DNA of 42,815 nt from Candidatus Wolfebacteria bacterium. Lineage in GTDB: Bacteria; Patescibacteriota; Minisyncoccia; UBA6257; UBA9933. Shown in pieces: positions 25,716 to 32,736 of the stretch (its first letter is position 1; every line of letters begins with the position of its first letter). A program made the position numbers and the translations under genes. Under the pieces are notes generated by a model. That model saw nothing but the letters and a program-made list of their open reading frames with translations, was not told where the DNA came from and ran no database searches. The stretch spans positions 1 through 42,815 of the forward strand of contig JACRPK010000005.1 in assembly GCA_016214005.1 (NCBI GenBank). Reading direction: 5' to 3'.

Positions 25716-26577
25716 CCAAAATTTTTTTATCGTCAGCTTCTATATTTAATCTTAAAAGCGGTTCGGTATTTGAAACTCGTAAATTAAATCTCCATCTGCC
25801 GGATGGCGGATTAAATTCCATTGTTAAGCCGTCTAAGCGCGATATTTTTATTGCTTGATTTTTAAATTCATTTTCAATTTTTTCTAATATTTTTCTGGGA
25901 TTTTTATTTTCAATTCTAAAATTTATTTCTTTACTCCTGTAATATTGCGGTAATAAATCAATAAAATCAGCCAGCGAATAAGGGAGCTTAGAAACAGCAT
26001 TGATTATTTCAACCGCCGCTAAAATTCCGGAATCGGCATAAAAGAAATTTTTGAAATAATAATGTCCAGATCGTTCGCATCCGAAATCTGCTTTGATTTT
26101 TTGCATCAATTTTTTGATGTAAAAATGGCCGACTTTGGATTCGTAAATTTTCAGTCCTTGATTTAAATTTCTTAATAAATTTCCGGCAGTCGTTTCAATA
26201 ACGATTTTTTTCGGTTTCAAGCGCCAGATTAAAAGCCGACTGATAATGTCGGGATCAATAAATCTGCCGCGATTATCAATAAAAAATGCTCGGTCTCCGT
26301 CAGCGTCAAAAATAACTCCTAGATCAGCGCTTTGTTTTAAAATTTCTTTTTTTAATTGATCCATTGCGCCATTCGCTAAATGGTTTGGCCCGTGGGTCGG
26401 AAAATTTCCATCAGGATTGTTATTTATAATTTTCAATTCTAAATTTTTATTTTTCAATTTTTTCAAAATTATTCCCGTTGTTCCGTTTGAACAATCAAAA
26501 ACCACTTTTAATTTTTTTAGGGGATTTAAAAAATTATTTAAAAAATCCGCGTAAATTTTTACGAAATTTTTTTCCAT
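25660..26577 (-). CDS. manB: Phosphomannomutase/phosphoglucomutase, C-terminal part of a split gene
   Basis: 305 residues holding domains 2-4 of the alpha-D-phosphohexomutase family. It has LGVIFDADGDRAFFID (metal-binding DxDxDR), CERSGHYYF (sugar-binding ExSGH) and RVSNTEPLLRL (phosphate-binding loop). Domain 1 with the catalytic serine is in the overlapping gene at 26559-26966. The two frames meet at an A7 run (T7 at 26567-26573 on the plus strand); adding one A, or a -1 slip, joins them. The combined ~440 residues is a normal length. It would link central metabolism to GDP-mannose or UDP-glucose supply for the glycan locus. Confidence 0.88.
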   Translation of the reverse strand: MEKNFVKIYADFLNNFLNPLKKLKVVFDCSNGTTGIILKKLKNKNLELKIINNNPDGNFPTHGPNHLANGAMDQLKKEILKQSADLGVIFDADGDRAFFIDNRGRFIDPDIISRLLIWRLKPKKIVIETTAGNLLRNLNQGLKIYESKVGHFYIKKLMQKIKADFGCERSGHYYFKNFFYADSGILAAVEIINAVSKLPYSLADFIDLLPQYYRSKEINFRIENKNPRKILEKIENEFKNQAIKISRLDGLTMEFNPPSGRWRFNLRVSNTEPLLRLNIEADDKKILAKNYLLLRQSLSEFQFRA

Positions 26578-26966
26578 ATTTGTTTGCCGCTGATGGGCAT
26601 TGCGTTTTTTCCGACGATTTTTAATCCATTATATTCTTTTGGGTTGTGGGAGGCGGTGATCATTATGCCAAAATCGGTTTTTAAATAATTGGTTAAAAAA
26701 TAAAGCATTGGTGTTGTCATCAGTTTTCCATAAATAATTTTTAATTTTTCAATTTTGCAATCTTTTAATTTTTTAATTGTTATTTGATAAATTGCCGGCG
26801 AGCTTAAGCGGGCGTCGTGGCCGATGATTATTTTTGAATTTGGCTTTAAAAATTTTTTTGCAAATTGAAAAATAATTTCAGAAATTATTTTTTCATTGAT
26901 TTCTTTGGGATATTTTCCGCGGATATCATAAGCTTTGAAAATTTCTTTTTGGAAATTAATATTCAT
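26559..26966 (-). CDS. manB: Phosphomannomutase/phosphoglucomutase, N-terminal part of a split gene
   Basis: 135 residues forming domain 1: FKAYDIRGKYPKEIN at the start, IIIGHDARLSSPAIY, and GIMITASHNPKEYNGLK with the phosphorylated catalytic Ser in TASHNP. The frame ends in GKQIWKKIS just where the next domain begins in the -1 frame. On its own it cannot be active; it needs the downstream part, by frameshift or slippage. No promoter seen. Confidence 0.88.
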   Translation of the reverse strand: MNINFQKEIFKAYDIRGKYPKEINEKIISEIIFQFAKKFLKPNSKIIIGHDARLSSPAIYQITIKKLKDCKIEKLKIIYGKLMTTPMLYFLTNYLKTDFGIMITASHNPKEYNGLKIVGKNAMPISGKQIWKKIS

Positions 26967-26990
26967 TAATTAATTTTAACCGCAAAACAA

Positions 26991-27022
26991 AAAAGGAGCA
27001 AAGCTGTTAGCTTGCTCCTTTT
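26991..27022 (-). terminator. Intrinsic terminator of the radical SAM gene
   Basis: AAAAGGAGC (26991-26999) plus inner AAGC pairs with GCTTGCTCCTTTT (27010-27022), with one bulged A and a short loop. Read on the minus strand, the stem is followed by T6GT4. The stop codon of the gene (27007-27009) lies in the loop, so coding and terminator overlap. Confidence 0.8.
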
Positions 27023-28431
27023 AAATGTTCAATCCAGTTTTTTTTGGCTTTAAGCCAATTTTTAACGTTTTTTCTTCCGTACCATTTTAAAGATATTTCC
27101 AAAATGCTTCCTTTGGCATCTTTAAAGAAATCGCGGAAGAAGATCGCAAAAGATCGTCTTATCAAATAAGTTAGCCCGTAGAATTTCAACATAGCTTTCA
27201 TGACGCTTGTTTGCAGTTTGTATCTTGAAAAGTTTTTCGGTTCAAAAACCGCATGATGGGCGTCGTAAAGGCTCCAGTCGTAATTTTTTATTCTATTTGA
27301 TTTTCTAAGCTCAACAAAGACTCGCGAGCCGGGAAGCGGAGTTAAAATAAGAAACTGCACGGATTCCAAATTGTTTTTTTGGGCAAATTCAACGGTTTTG
27401 TCGATAGTTTCTTGAGTGTCGGTATCTGCCCCTAAAACAAACATTCCGTGAATTCTTATGCCATGGCTATGGATTTTTTTAATCGCTTTTTCGATATCCT
27501 CAACATTTTGCTTTTTATTATAAGCTTTAAGGGTTTGGGGATTTATTGATTCAAGCCCGATATACAACAGATAACATCCGGATTTCGCCATAAGTTCAAG
27601 CAGTTCGTCGTCTTTGGCAACGTCAACGCTTGCCTGGGCTGTCCAGCGCGGCGCGTATCCTTTTTCAATCATCATTTTTAAAAGCATCTTGGTTCGTTTT
27701 TTGTTGATGGTGAAGTTATCATCATAAAAGAAAACACAATTATCGGCGCTTTTGATGTTGTTTTCTTTGATGAGCTTGTTATGCCGCTTAAGCTCAAGCA
27801 AAACATTTTCCGGATTTTTATAACGATAATTTCTGCCGAACATATCGGTAACCGAGCAAAATTCGCAATCATAAGGACATCCTCGGCTTGTCATTATCGG
27901 CGTTACTATCATCTGTTTTTGCCAATTACTGATAAGATTAAAATCCGGGGCTGGCAATCTATTGAGATCTTTGCAGTAAGGAACTCTTTTGTTGTGAATG
28001 ACATCAACGTCGCTCCAATATGACAGGCCTAAAATATTTTCAAATCGGTATTTTTTTTCAATCGCGCGGATAAGAGACAAAATTGTCTCATCAGCTTCGC
28101 CGCGCAAAACAAAATCAGCATGTTGAAGAGTCTCTTCGGGCATATAAGTAGCGTGCGGTCCGCCCATAACGATAACTTTTCCTTTTATTCTCCATTTGTT
28201 TGCTATTTCATAGCCTCTTGGAGCGGTTGAGGTGGTGATGGAAATGCCGATGATATCGGCTTTTTCTATCTCTTGGCAATCAAGTGGACCTAGCATTTCA
28301 ATTTGCACAGAAGCGTCGTAGCCGGCTTGTTTTAAAATGGTCGCTAAAATTATCGTTCCCAGTCTTGGCAAGGGCATGCGGGAATAAACATGGATTCCAG
28401 GAGCTTGCGGCTCAATAAAAACAATTTTCAT
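27007..28431 (-). CDS. Cobalamin-binding radical SAM protein
   Basis: 474 residues. The N-terminal B12-binding Rossmann domain has LGTIILATILKQAGYD, IIGISITTSTAPRGYEIA and VIVMGGPHATYMPEETL. The radical SAM core has TSRGCPYDCEFCSV, the CX3CX2C cluster motif, followed by FYDDNFTINKKRT and YLLYIGLESINPQTL. This is the large BchE/HpnJ-like class; many members methylate or rearrange unreactive carbons. No neighbour names a substrate. A strong ribosome site (GGAGG) lies 6 bases before ATG. Confidence 0.9.
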   Translation of the reverse strand: MKIVFIEPQAPGIHVYSRMPLPRLGTIILATILKQAGYDASVQIEMLGPLDCQEIEKADIIGISITTSTAPRGYEIANKWRIKGKVIVMGGPHATYMPEETLQHADFVLRGEADETILSLIRAIEKKYRFENILGLSYWSDVDVIHNKRVPYCKDLNRLPAPDFNLISNWQKQMIVTPIMTSRGCPYDCEFCSVTDMFGRNYRYKNPENVLLELKRHNKLIKENNIKSADNCVFFYDDNFTINKKRTKMLLKMMIEKGYAPRWTAQASVDVAKDDELLELMAKSGCYLLYIGLESINPQTLKAYNKKQNVEDIEKAIKKIHSHGIRIHGMFVLGADTDTQETIDKTVEFAQKNNLESVQFLILTPLPGSRVFVELRKSNRIKNYDWSLYDAHHAVFEPKNFSRYKLQTSVMKAMLKFYGLTYLIRRSFAIFFRDFFKDAKGSILEISLKWYGRKNVKNWLKAKKNWIEHLKGAS

Positions 28432-28582
28432 AAATCCTCCGCGCTATGTTGTTTCCATTTTTAGTTTTCAATGTTCTTTGGTTGAATTTAATAATATTTT
28501 TTAATGTTTGTCAAAAATATAGAAGAGTGTATTGGAAATTTAAGGTGTTATTCAAGAAAATCTTTTCTTGCCAGTATCTCTA

Positions 28583-28831
28583 TCAATAAAATCTTTTCTC
28601 GCCAGCCGAAGTTTACACAATAAATAAATTATCCTTGCTCGTCGTCAGAAGTTTACGAAAAATTGAGAACTCCCCGCCTCCGCCAGTTGGCGGATGGCGG
28701 GTCAAACATCTCAATTTTTCTACTTCTTTCCTCCTCGTTCGGTAATTTATGATTATTGCTTCCCTGCCTGCCCTGCCTACCGGCAGGCAGGCGGCAGGCA
28801 GGAACAGGCTGGCTACAGAAAAGATTTTATT
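28583..28831. repeat. Nested inverted-repeat element in the 28.4-29.0 kb gap
   Basis: The gene-free stretch 28432-29017 is mostly inverted repeats. The outer ends share CAATAAAATCTTTTCT (left 28583-28607, right 28807-28831, inverted). Inside, GAAAAATTGAGA at 28657-28668 pairs with 28709-28720 around a CCCGCC/GGCGGG hairpin (28672-28701), and a CCTGCC/GGCAGG array fills 28763-28802. A direct copy of the left end lies at 28558-28574. AAAAACATCC (28899-28908) pairs with GGATGTTTTT (28947-28956). A small frame through it is not a credible gene. Confidence 0.7.
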
Positions 28832-28974
28832 GGAATACTTGCTATAACTTGCGGCAGCAAGATATTAAATCACATTCCAGCAAAACAAATCATCTTGAAA
28901 AACATCCCGCAGGGATAACAAACTTATCTAAATAAGCGAGAAAAAAGGATGTTTTTGATTAGAAGTTAAAAAAG

Positions 28975-28983
28975 TTATCCACA
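28975..28983. other. Single consensus DnaA box
   Basis: TTATCCACA matches the consensus DnaA-binding 9-mer exactly. Only one copy is seen here and there is no dnaA, dnaN or AT-rich unwinding cluster nearby, so it is unlikely to be the origin. It sits just upstream of the promoter of the gene at 29018, where DnaA could act as a regulator. Confidence 0.35.
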
Positions 28984-29004
28984 GCAGCATTTTTTGCAAT
29001 GTGA

Positions 29005-29010
29005 TATAAT
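29005..29010 (+). promoter_or_regulatory. Promoter -10 element of a possibly leaderless transcript
   Basis: TATAAT at 29005-29010 ends only seven bases before ATG at 29018, so transcription would begin at or next to the start codon. No clear -35 is seen, and there is no room for a ribosome-binding site. Confidence 0.5.
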
Positions 29011-29017
29011 ATCAATA

Positions 29018-29299
29018 ATGAATAAAATAATTTTTATTATAGCGGTTGTTATTTTAATCGCTTTGATATCTTGGGCAGGAATTTTTTATTGGCAAAAATA
29101 TTATAAAGTTTCTGTTCAGCCAGTTCCGGAAGCGCCAAAAGCTCCTGAAACTTTAGGCGAGCAAATTAGCGGGCAGACGATTACAAACCCAGCGGATACA
29201 ATTCCCCAGACAAATCCTTATGAGGCTAAAACAAATCCTTTTGAAAGCGTTAAAACAAATCCCTATAGCGATGTTTATACAAATCCGTTTGCGAAGTGA
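29018..29299 (+). CDS. Secreted or anchored protein with TNPF/TNPY repeats
   Basis: 93 residues from ATG 29018, chosen because the N-terminus then begins MNKIIFIIAVVILIALISW, a signal-anchor helix; a frame extension upstream adds non-helical residues. The tail holds four spaced copies of TNP(Y/F): TNPYE, TNPFE, TNPYS and TNPFA, after a Pro/Ala-rich linker. NPF/NPY-like tails are recurrent in CPR surface proteins as I recall, but no function is established. It lies 9 bases before the Cys-rich repeat protein and is probably co-transcribed. Confidence 0.65.
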   Translation: MNKIIFIIAVVILIALISWAGIFYWQKYYKVSVQPVPEAPKAPETLGEQISGQTITNPADTIPQTNPYEAKTNPFESVKTNPYSDVYTNPFAK

Positions 29300-29308
29300 T
29301 GGCTAATA

Positions 29309-31030
29309 ATGCGAATTTTTAACAAAATAATGCAAATGAAAAATTTAAATTTAAAAAACTCATTATCAATTATTATTATTGTGATCGGTATTTTTGTCAG
29401 TTATTCTGTTGTTGCTCAAGCTCAGGCGCAAAATATTGTTTATCCGATTGCTGAACTTGGCAATTGCGAAAATGAAACCGCTTGCAAAGCTTTTTGCGAT
29501 GATCAGAATAATATTTCTGTTTGCGTTGCTTTCGCCGAAGGTCATAATTTAATATCTAAGGATGAAGCGGCGAAAGCTAAGGCCTTTATTAAATCTGGCA
29601 AAGTTGGTCCGGGCGGTTGTAAGGGAAAAGATCAATGCGAGGCGTTTTGCAATGATACGGCCAATATCGATGTTTGTTTAAATTTTGCGAAAAATAACGG
29701 GCTAATGAATGAAAATGAATTAAAAGAAGCTGAGAAATTTTCTAAGGCTTTGAAAGAAGGCGCGCAGGCTCCGGGCAGCTGTAAAAATAAAAATGAATGT
29801 GAAAATTATTGCAATAATCCCGACCACATGGAAGAGTGTATCGCTTTTGCGGAAAAGGCGGATCTTATCCCAAGAGGAGAACTTGAAGAAGCTAAAAAGG
29901 CTTTGAAAGCGATAAAATCAGGAGTTAATCCGCCGGGGAATTGCCGCGGGAAAAAAGAATGTGAAACTTATTGTTCTGAATCTTCGCATATGGAAGAGTG
30001 TTTGGCTTTTGCTGAAAAAGCCGGATTTATTCCCCCGGAAGAAGCAATCCAAGCCAGAAAAATGATTCCTTTAATGCAGGCCGGTAAAATGCCGGGAGGA
30101 TGCCGCGGAAAAAATGAATGCGAAACTTATTGCGCAGATGAATCGCATAGCAATGAATGCGCTAATTTTGCGATTGAAGCTGGATTAATGAAGCCGGAGG
30201 AAGCGGAAATGTTTAAGAAAACCGGCGGCAAGGGTCCTGGTAATTGCAAGGGTAAAGATCAATGCGAGGCGTTTTGCAATGATTCGAATAATCAAGAAGT
30301 CTGCTTCAATTTTGCCAAAGAGCATAATTTAATTCCTGCGGAAGAGGTTGAAAAAATGAAAAGCGGAATGGAACAAATGAAGAAAGGTTTTGAAATGGCT
30401 CCGCCGGAAGTTTCGCAATGTTTAAAATCAGCTGTTGGCGAGGATGTTTTGAATAAAGTTCAATCAGGACAAACGATGCCGTCTCAGCAATTAGGCGAGC
30501 AAATGAGAAAATGTTTTGAACAATTTATGCCTAAGATGCCACAAGCGCCACAGGGGGGTCCGCAGGGAGAAGGAATTCCGGGCGGTCAAAATGGCCAAAT
30601 GCCTCCGGCTGGCATGATGCCGCCGCAAGGAATACGGGGAATGCAGGGAATTCCAGAGGGCGCTGGTTTTGGCGGGTCAAATTTTGGCGGTCCTGGCGGG
30701 TGCAAATCTCCTGAAGAGTGTCAAAAATATTGCTCCGAGCATTTAGATGAATGTTCTAAAATTCAAGGAGGATTTCAAGGCGGAGATCAAACGCCGAATA
30801 ATAAAATAAGAGAAGGTATCCCTGAAACGATTAAACAAATTGAAGGAATGCCCAATAGTGGAATTCCAGGTAGTGGAATTCCGGGCAAAGAGCAGATAGA
30901 AAAAATGATGCAGGGAGGAAAGATTCCCGAAGGATTTCCAAAAAATTTTGATGGGCAAAATATTCCGGAACAATATAAAAATATGATTCCGATGATGCCG
31001 CAGGCTCCCCAGCTGATTCCGGCTCAATAA
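29309..31030 (+). CDS. Secreted Cys-rich tandem-repeat protein
   Basis: 573 residues. A signal peptide or anchor (LSIIIIVIGIFVSYSVVAQA) is followed by six tandem units of about 50 residues and a partial seventh near residue ~465. Each unit follows the pattern C-x4/5-E-C-x2-YC/FC-x7/8-E/V-C-x2-FA, for example GCKGKDQCEAFCND and NCRGKKECETYCSE. Four regularly spaced Cys per unit suggest disulfide or metal binding outside the cell. The rest is Gly/Pro/Met/Gln-rich and probably disordered. Likely a surface or pilus-like structural protein; not matched to a characterised family. Confidence 0.75.
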   Translation: MRIFNKIMQMKNLNLKNSLSIIIIVIGIFVSYSVVAQAQAQNIVYPIAELGNCENETACKAFCDDQNNISVCVAFAEGHNLISKDEAAKAKAFIKSGKVGPGGCKGKDQCEAFCNDTANIDVCLNFAKNNGLMNENELKEAEKFSKALKEGAQAPGSCKNKNECENYCNNPDHMEECIAFAEKADLIPRGELEEAKKALKAIKSGVNPPGNCRGKKECETYCSESSHMEECLAFAEKAGFIPPEEAIQARKMIPLMQAGKMPGGCRGKNECETYCADESHSNECANFAIEAGLMKPEEAEMFKKTGGKGPGNCKGKDQCEAFCNDSNNQEVCFNFAKEHNLIPAEEVEKMKSGMEQMKKGFEMAPPEVSQCLKSAVGEDVLNKVQSGQTMPSQQLGEQMRKCFEQFMPKMPQAPQGGPQGEGIPGGQNGQMPPAGMMPPQGIRGMQGIPEGAGFGGSNFGGPGGCKSPEECQKYCSEHLDECSKIQGGFQGGDQTPNNKIREGIPETIKQIEGMPNSGIPGSGIPGKEQIEKMMQGGKIPEGFPKNFDGQNIPEQYKNMIPMMPQAPQLIPAQ

Positions 31031-31034
31031 TCTC

Positions 31035-31427
31035 GTGATTTCCAATAAGAAAATTCTTTCGCTTTTGTTATCTATCGTTATTTTTCATTTTTTGGCGTTG
31101 GCGAATTTTTGGTATTGGAAATTTTTATGGCTTGATTCAGTGATGCATTTTTTAGGCGGTTTTTGGCTAGCGATGGTTTTTATTTTTTTGATTTCAAAAT
31201 TTGAAATCAAATTGCCGATTTTTTTTAATTTTATTTTTGGGATTTCTTTCGCCGCTTTAATCGGAATTTTATGGGAATTTTATGAATTTTTGTGCGATAT
31301 TTTTTTGAAAAAAGGCCAAATTTTGCAGCTTGGCGCCGCTGACACGATAAGTGATTTATTTTTTGATATTTTAGGCGCTATGATTTTTTTGATTATTTAT
31401 CGCTTTATGGAAAATAAAAGAAATTAA
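31035..31427 (+). CDS. Small integral membrane protein (DUF2238/VanZ-like)
   Basis: 130 residues with four hydrophobic helices. WLDSVMHFLGGFWLAMVF, GILWEFYEFL and LGAADTISDLFFDILGAM form a pattern of conserved acidic and His residues in helices, as in the DUF2238 group of predicted membrane proteins. It starts at GTG, 4 bases after the upstream stop. Function unknown. Confidence 0.6.
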   Translation: MISNKKILSLLLSIVIFHFLALANFWYWKFLWLDSVMHFLGGFWLAMVFIFLISKFEIKLPIFFNFIFGISFAALIGILWEFYEFLCDIFLKKGQILQLGAADTISDLFFDILGAMIFLIIYRFMENKRN

Positions 31428-31487
31428 TAAAAATAAATTGCTTGATTTAAACAGGCTTTTTGTTATTATAGATAAAATTTAATAAAT

Positions 31488-31562
31488 GCCGGACTAGCTC
31501 ATTGGCAGAGCGCAGCCCTGAAGAGGCTGGCGTACCCAGTTCGATTCTGGGGTCCGGCACCA
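31488..31562 (+). tRNA. tRNA-Phe (GAA)
   Basis: Full cloverleaf: acceptor GCCGGAC (31488-31494) pairs with GTCCGGC (31552-31558); D stem GCTC/GAGC; anticodon stem CAGCC/GGCTG with loop CTGAAGA, giving anticodon GAA; T stem CCCAG/CTGGG with loop TTCGATT. CCA is encoded (31560-31562). Confidence 0.95.
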
Positions 31563-31573
31563 AAATTATTAAT

Positions 31574-32071
31574 TTATTCTGAAATTTCTTCAAAGATTTT
31601 ATTTAAATCCGCCAACTCTTTTTTGTTGAATTTTTTAAGCACGAATTCTTCGGCTTTTTGTTTTGATTTCGGCGGCCTGATTCCGATTCGCAATCGCCAG
31701 AAATTTTTTGTTTTCAAAGATTTTATTATTGATTCAACTCCTTTATGGCCAGCAGCTCCGCGGCCGAAAGAAATTTTACATTTTCCAAGTTCAATATCTG
31801 AATCATCGTGAGCTATTAAAATATTTTCCGGTTTTAATCCGGTTTTTTTCAATGTTTTCGCCGCAAAATTTCCGGATGCATTCATAAAAACATCGCTTTT
31901 TAATGTTTTGGCTTCTGTTGGAATTTTTACCGGCGATTTTTTTGATAATTGGCTGTTTAAATAATCAATAAATAAAAATCCGGAGTTATGGCGCGTTTTT
32001 TCATATTCTTTTCCAGGATTGCCTAATCCGATTATCAATTTGACAAATTTGAGGTTGGGGTTGATTTCCAT
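31574..32071 (-). CDS. pth: Peptidyl-tRNA hydrolase
   Basis: 165 residues, slightly short for the family (~185-190). It recycles peptidyl-tRNA that drops off ribosomes. KLIIGLGNPGKEYEKTRHNSGF includes the catalytic His; VFMNASGNFA has the conserved Asn, and IAHDDSDIELGKCKI and RGAAGHKGVESI the other active-site segments. Convergent with tRNA-Phe and divergent from lepB. Confidence 0.93.
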   Translation of the reverse strand: MEINPNLKFVKLIIGLGNPGKEYEKTRHNSGFLFIDYLNSQLSKKSPVKIPTEAKTLKSDVFMNASGNFAAKTLKKTGLKPENILIAHDDSDIELGKCKISFGRGAAGHKGVESIIKSLKTKNFWRLRIGIRPPKSKQKAEEFVLKKFNKKELADLNKIFEEISE

Positions 32072-32086
32072 ATTTTATAAGTATAA

Positions 32087-32104
32087 GATATCCGCAAGGA
32101 TATC
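32087..32104. other. Perfect hairpin in the pth-lepB divergent gap
   Basis: GATATCC-GCAA-GGATATC: a 7 bp perfect stem with a GCAA tetraloop, in a 51 bp gap between divergent genes. It could be an operator or a leader structure. No T-run follows. Confidence 0.4.
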
Positions 32105-32122
32105 CGCAAATTTATAAATTTT

Positions 32123-32674
32123 ATGCGATCTTTTCTTTACGCAATTTGGGAAATTGTTGAGGTGGCCTTGGTGGCCGTTATTTCGGTTTTAATTATACGC
32201 AATTTTTTAGTTCAGCCTTTTTTGGTTAATGGCGCCAGCATGGAGCCGAATTTTCATAACAATGACTATTTGCTGATTGATGAAGTATCTTATCGTTTCA
32301 GAGAGCCGCAACGCGGAGAAGTGATGGTTTTTAAATATCCGGGCAATGAAAATTATTATTATATTAAAAGAGTGATTGGTTTGCCGGGCGAAGAAGTTAA
32401 AATTAAAGACGGAAAAATTTTGATTTTTAACGGAAAAAATTCAAATGGGATTGAGCTTGATGAAAAATATCTGCCTTTCAGGCTTGATGCCAATGGCAAA
32501 GATGAAGAAATCAAGCTAAAAGATGGAGAATATTTTGTAATGGGAGATAATCGCCAATTTAGTTTTGATTCCCGCAATTGGGGGCCGGTTAAGAAAAATG
32601 AAATTATCGGCTTGGTGCGCGTAAGGCTTTGGCCGATTGACAGCGTAATGGCTTTTGAAAAACCGGTTTATTAA
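32123..32674 (+). CDS. lepB: Signal peptidase I
   Basis: 183 residues. One N-terminal membrane helix (IVEVALVAVISVLIIRNFL) precedes the catalytic domain. VNGASMEPNFHNNDYLL holds the catalytic Ser; YYYIKRVIGLPGEEVKI holds the catalytic Lys; YFVMGDNRQFSFDSRNWGPV is box E. It removes signal peptides from exported proteins such as the Cys-rich repeat protein upstream. Single-helix form, as in Gram-positive and CPR enzymes. Confidence 0.95.
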   Translation: MRSFLYAIWEIVEVALVAVISVLIIRNFLVQPFLVNGASMEPNFHNNDYLLIDEVSYRFREPQRGEVMVFKYPGNENYYYIKRVIGLPGEEVKIKDGKILIFNGKNSNGIELDEKYLPFRLDANGKDEEIKLKDGEYFVMGDNRQFSFDSRNWGPVKKNEIIGLVRVRLWPIDSVMAFEKPVY

Positions 32675-32736
32675 AGATATTAAAATTTATTGCAAAAACA
32701 AAAAAAATCTCTAAAGGATCGAAAAAGGCGCAGCCC

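Noticed and set aside
28694-28918. 74-residue open frame in the 28.4-29.0 kb gap
   Set aside because: Its sequence is simply the translation of GGCAGG palindromes (YRQAGGRQ and similar), there is no ribosome site, and it runs through several hairpins.
28558-28956. CRISPR array
   Set aside because: Repeats are inverted and nested, with no evenly spaced direct repeats or cas genes.
28975-28983. Replication origin at the DnaA box
   Set aside because: Only one box, no dnaA/dnaN neighbours and no cluster of AT-rich 13-mers; kept only as a single site.
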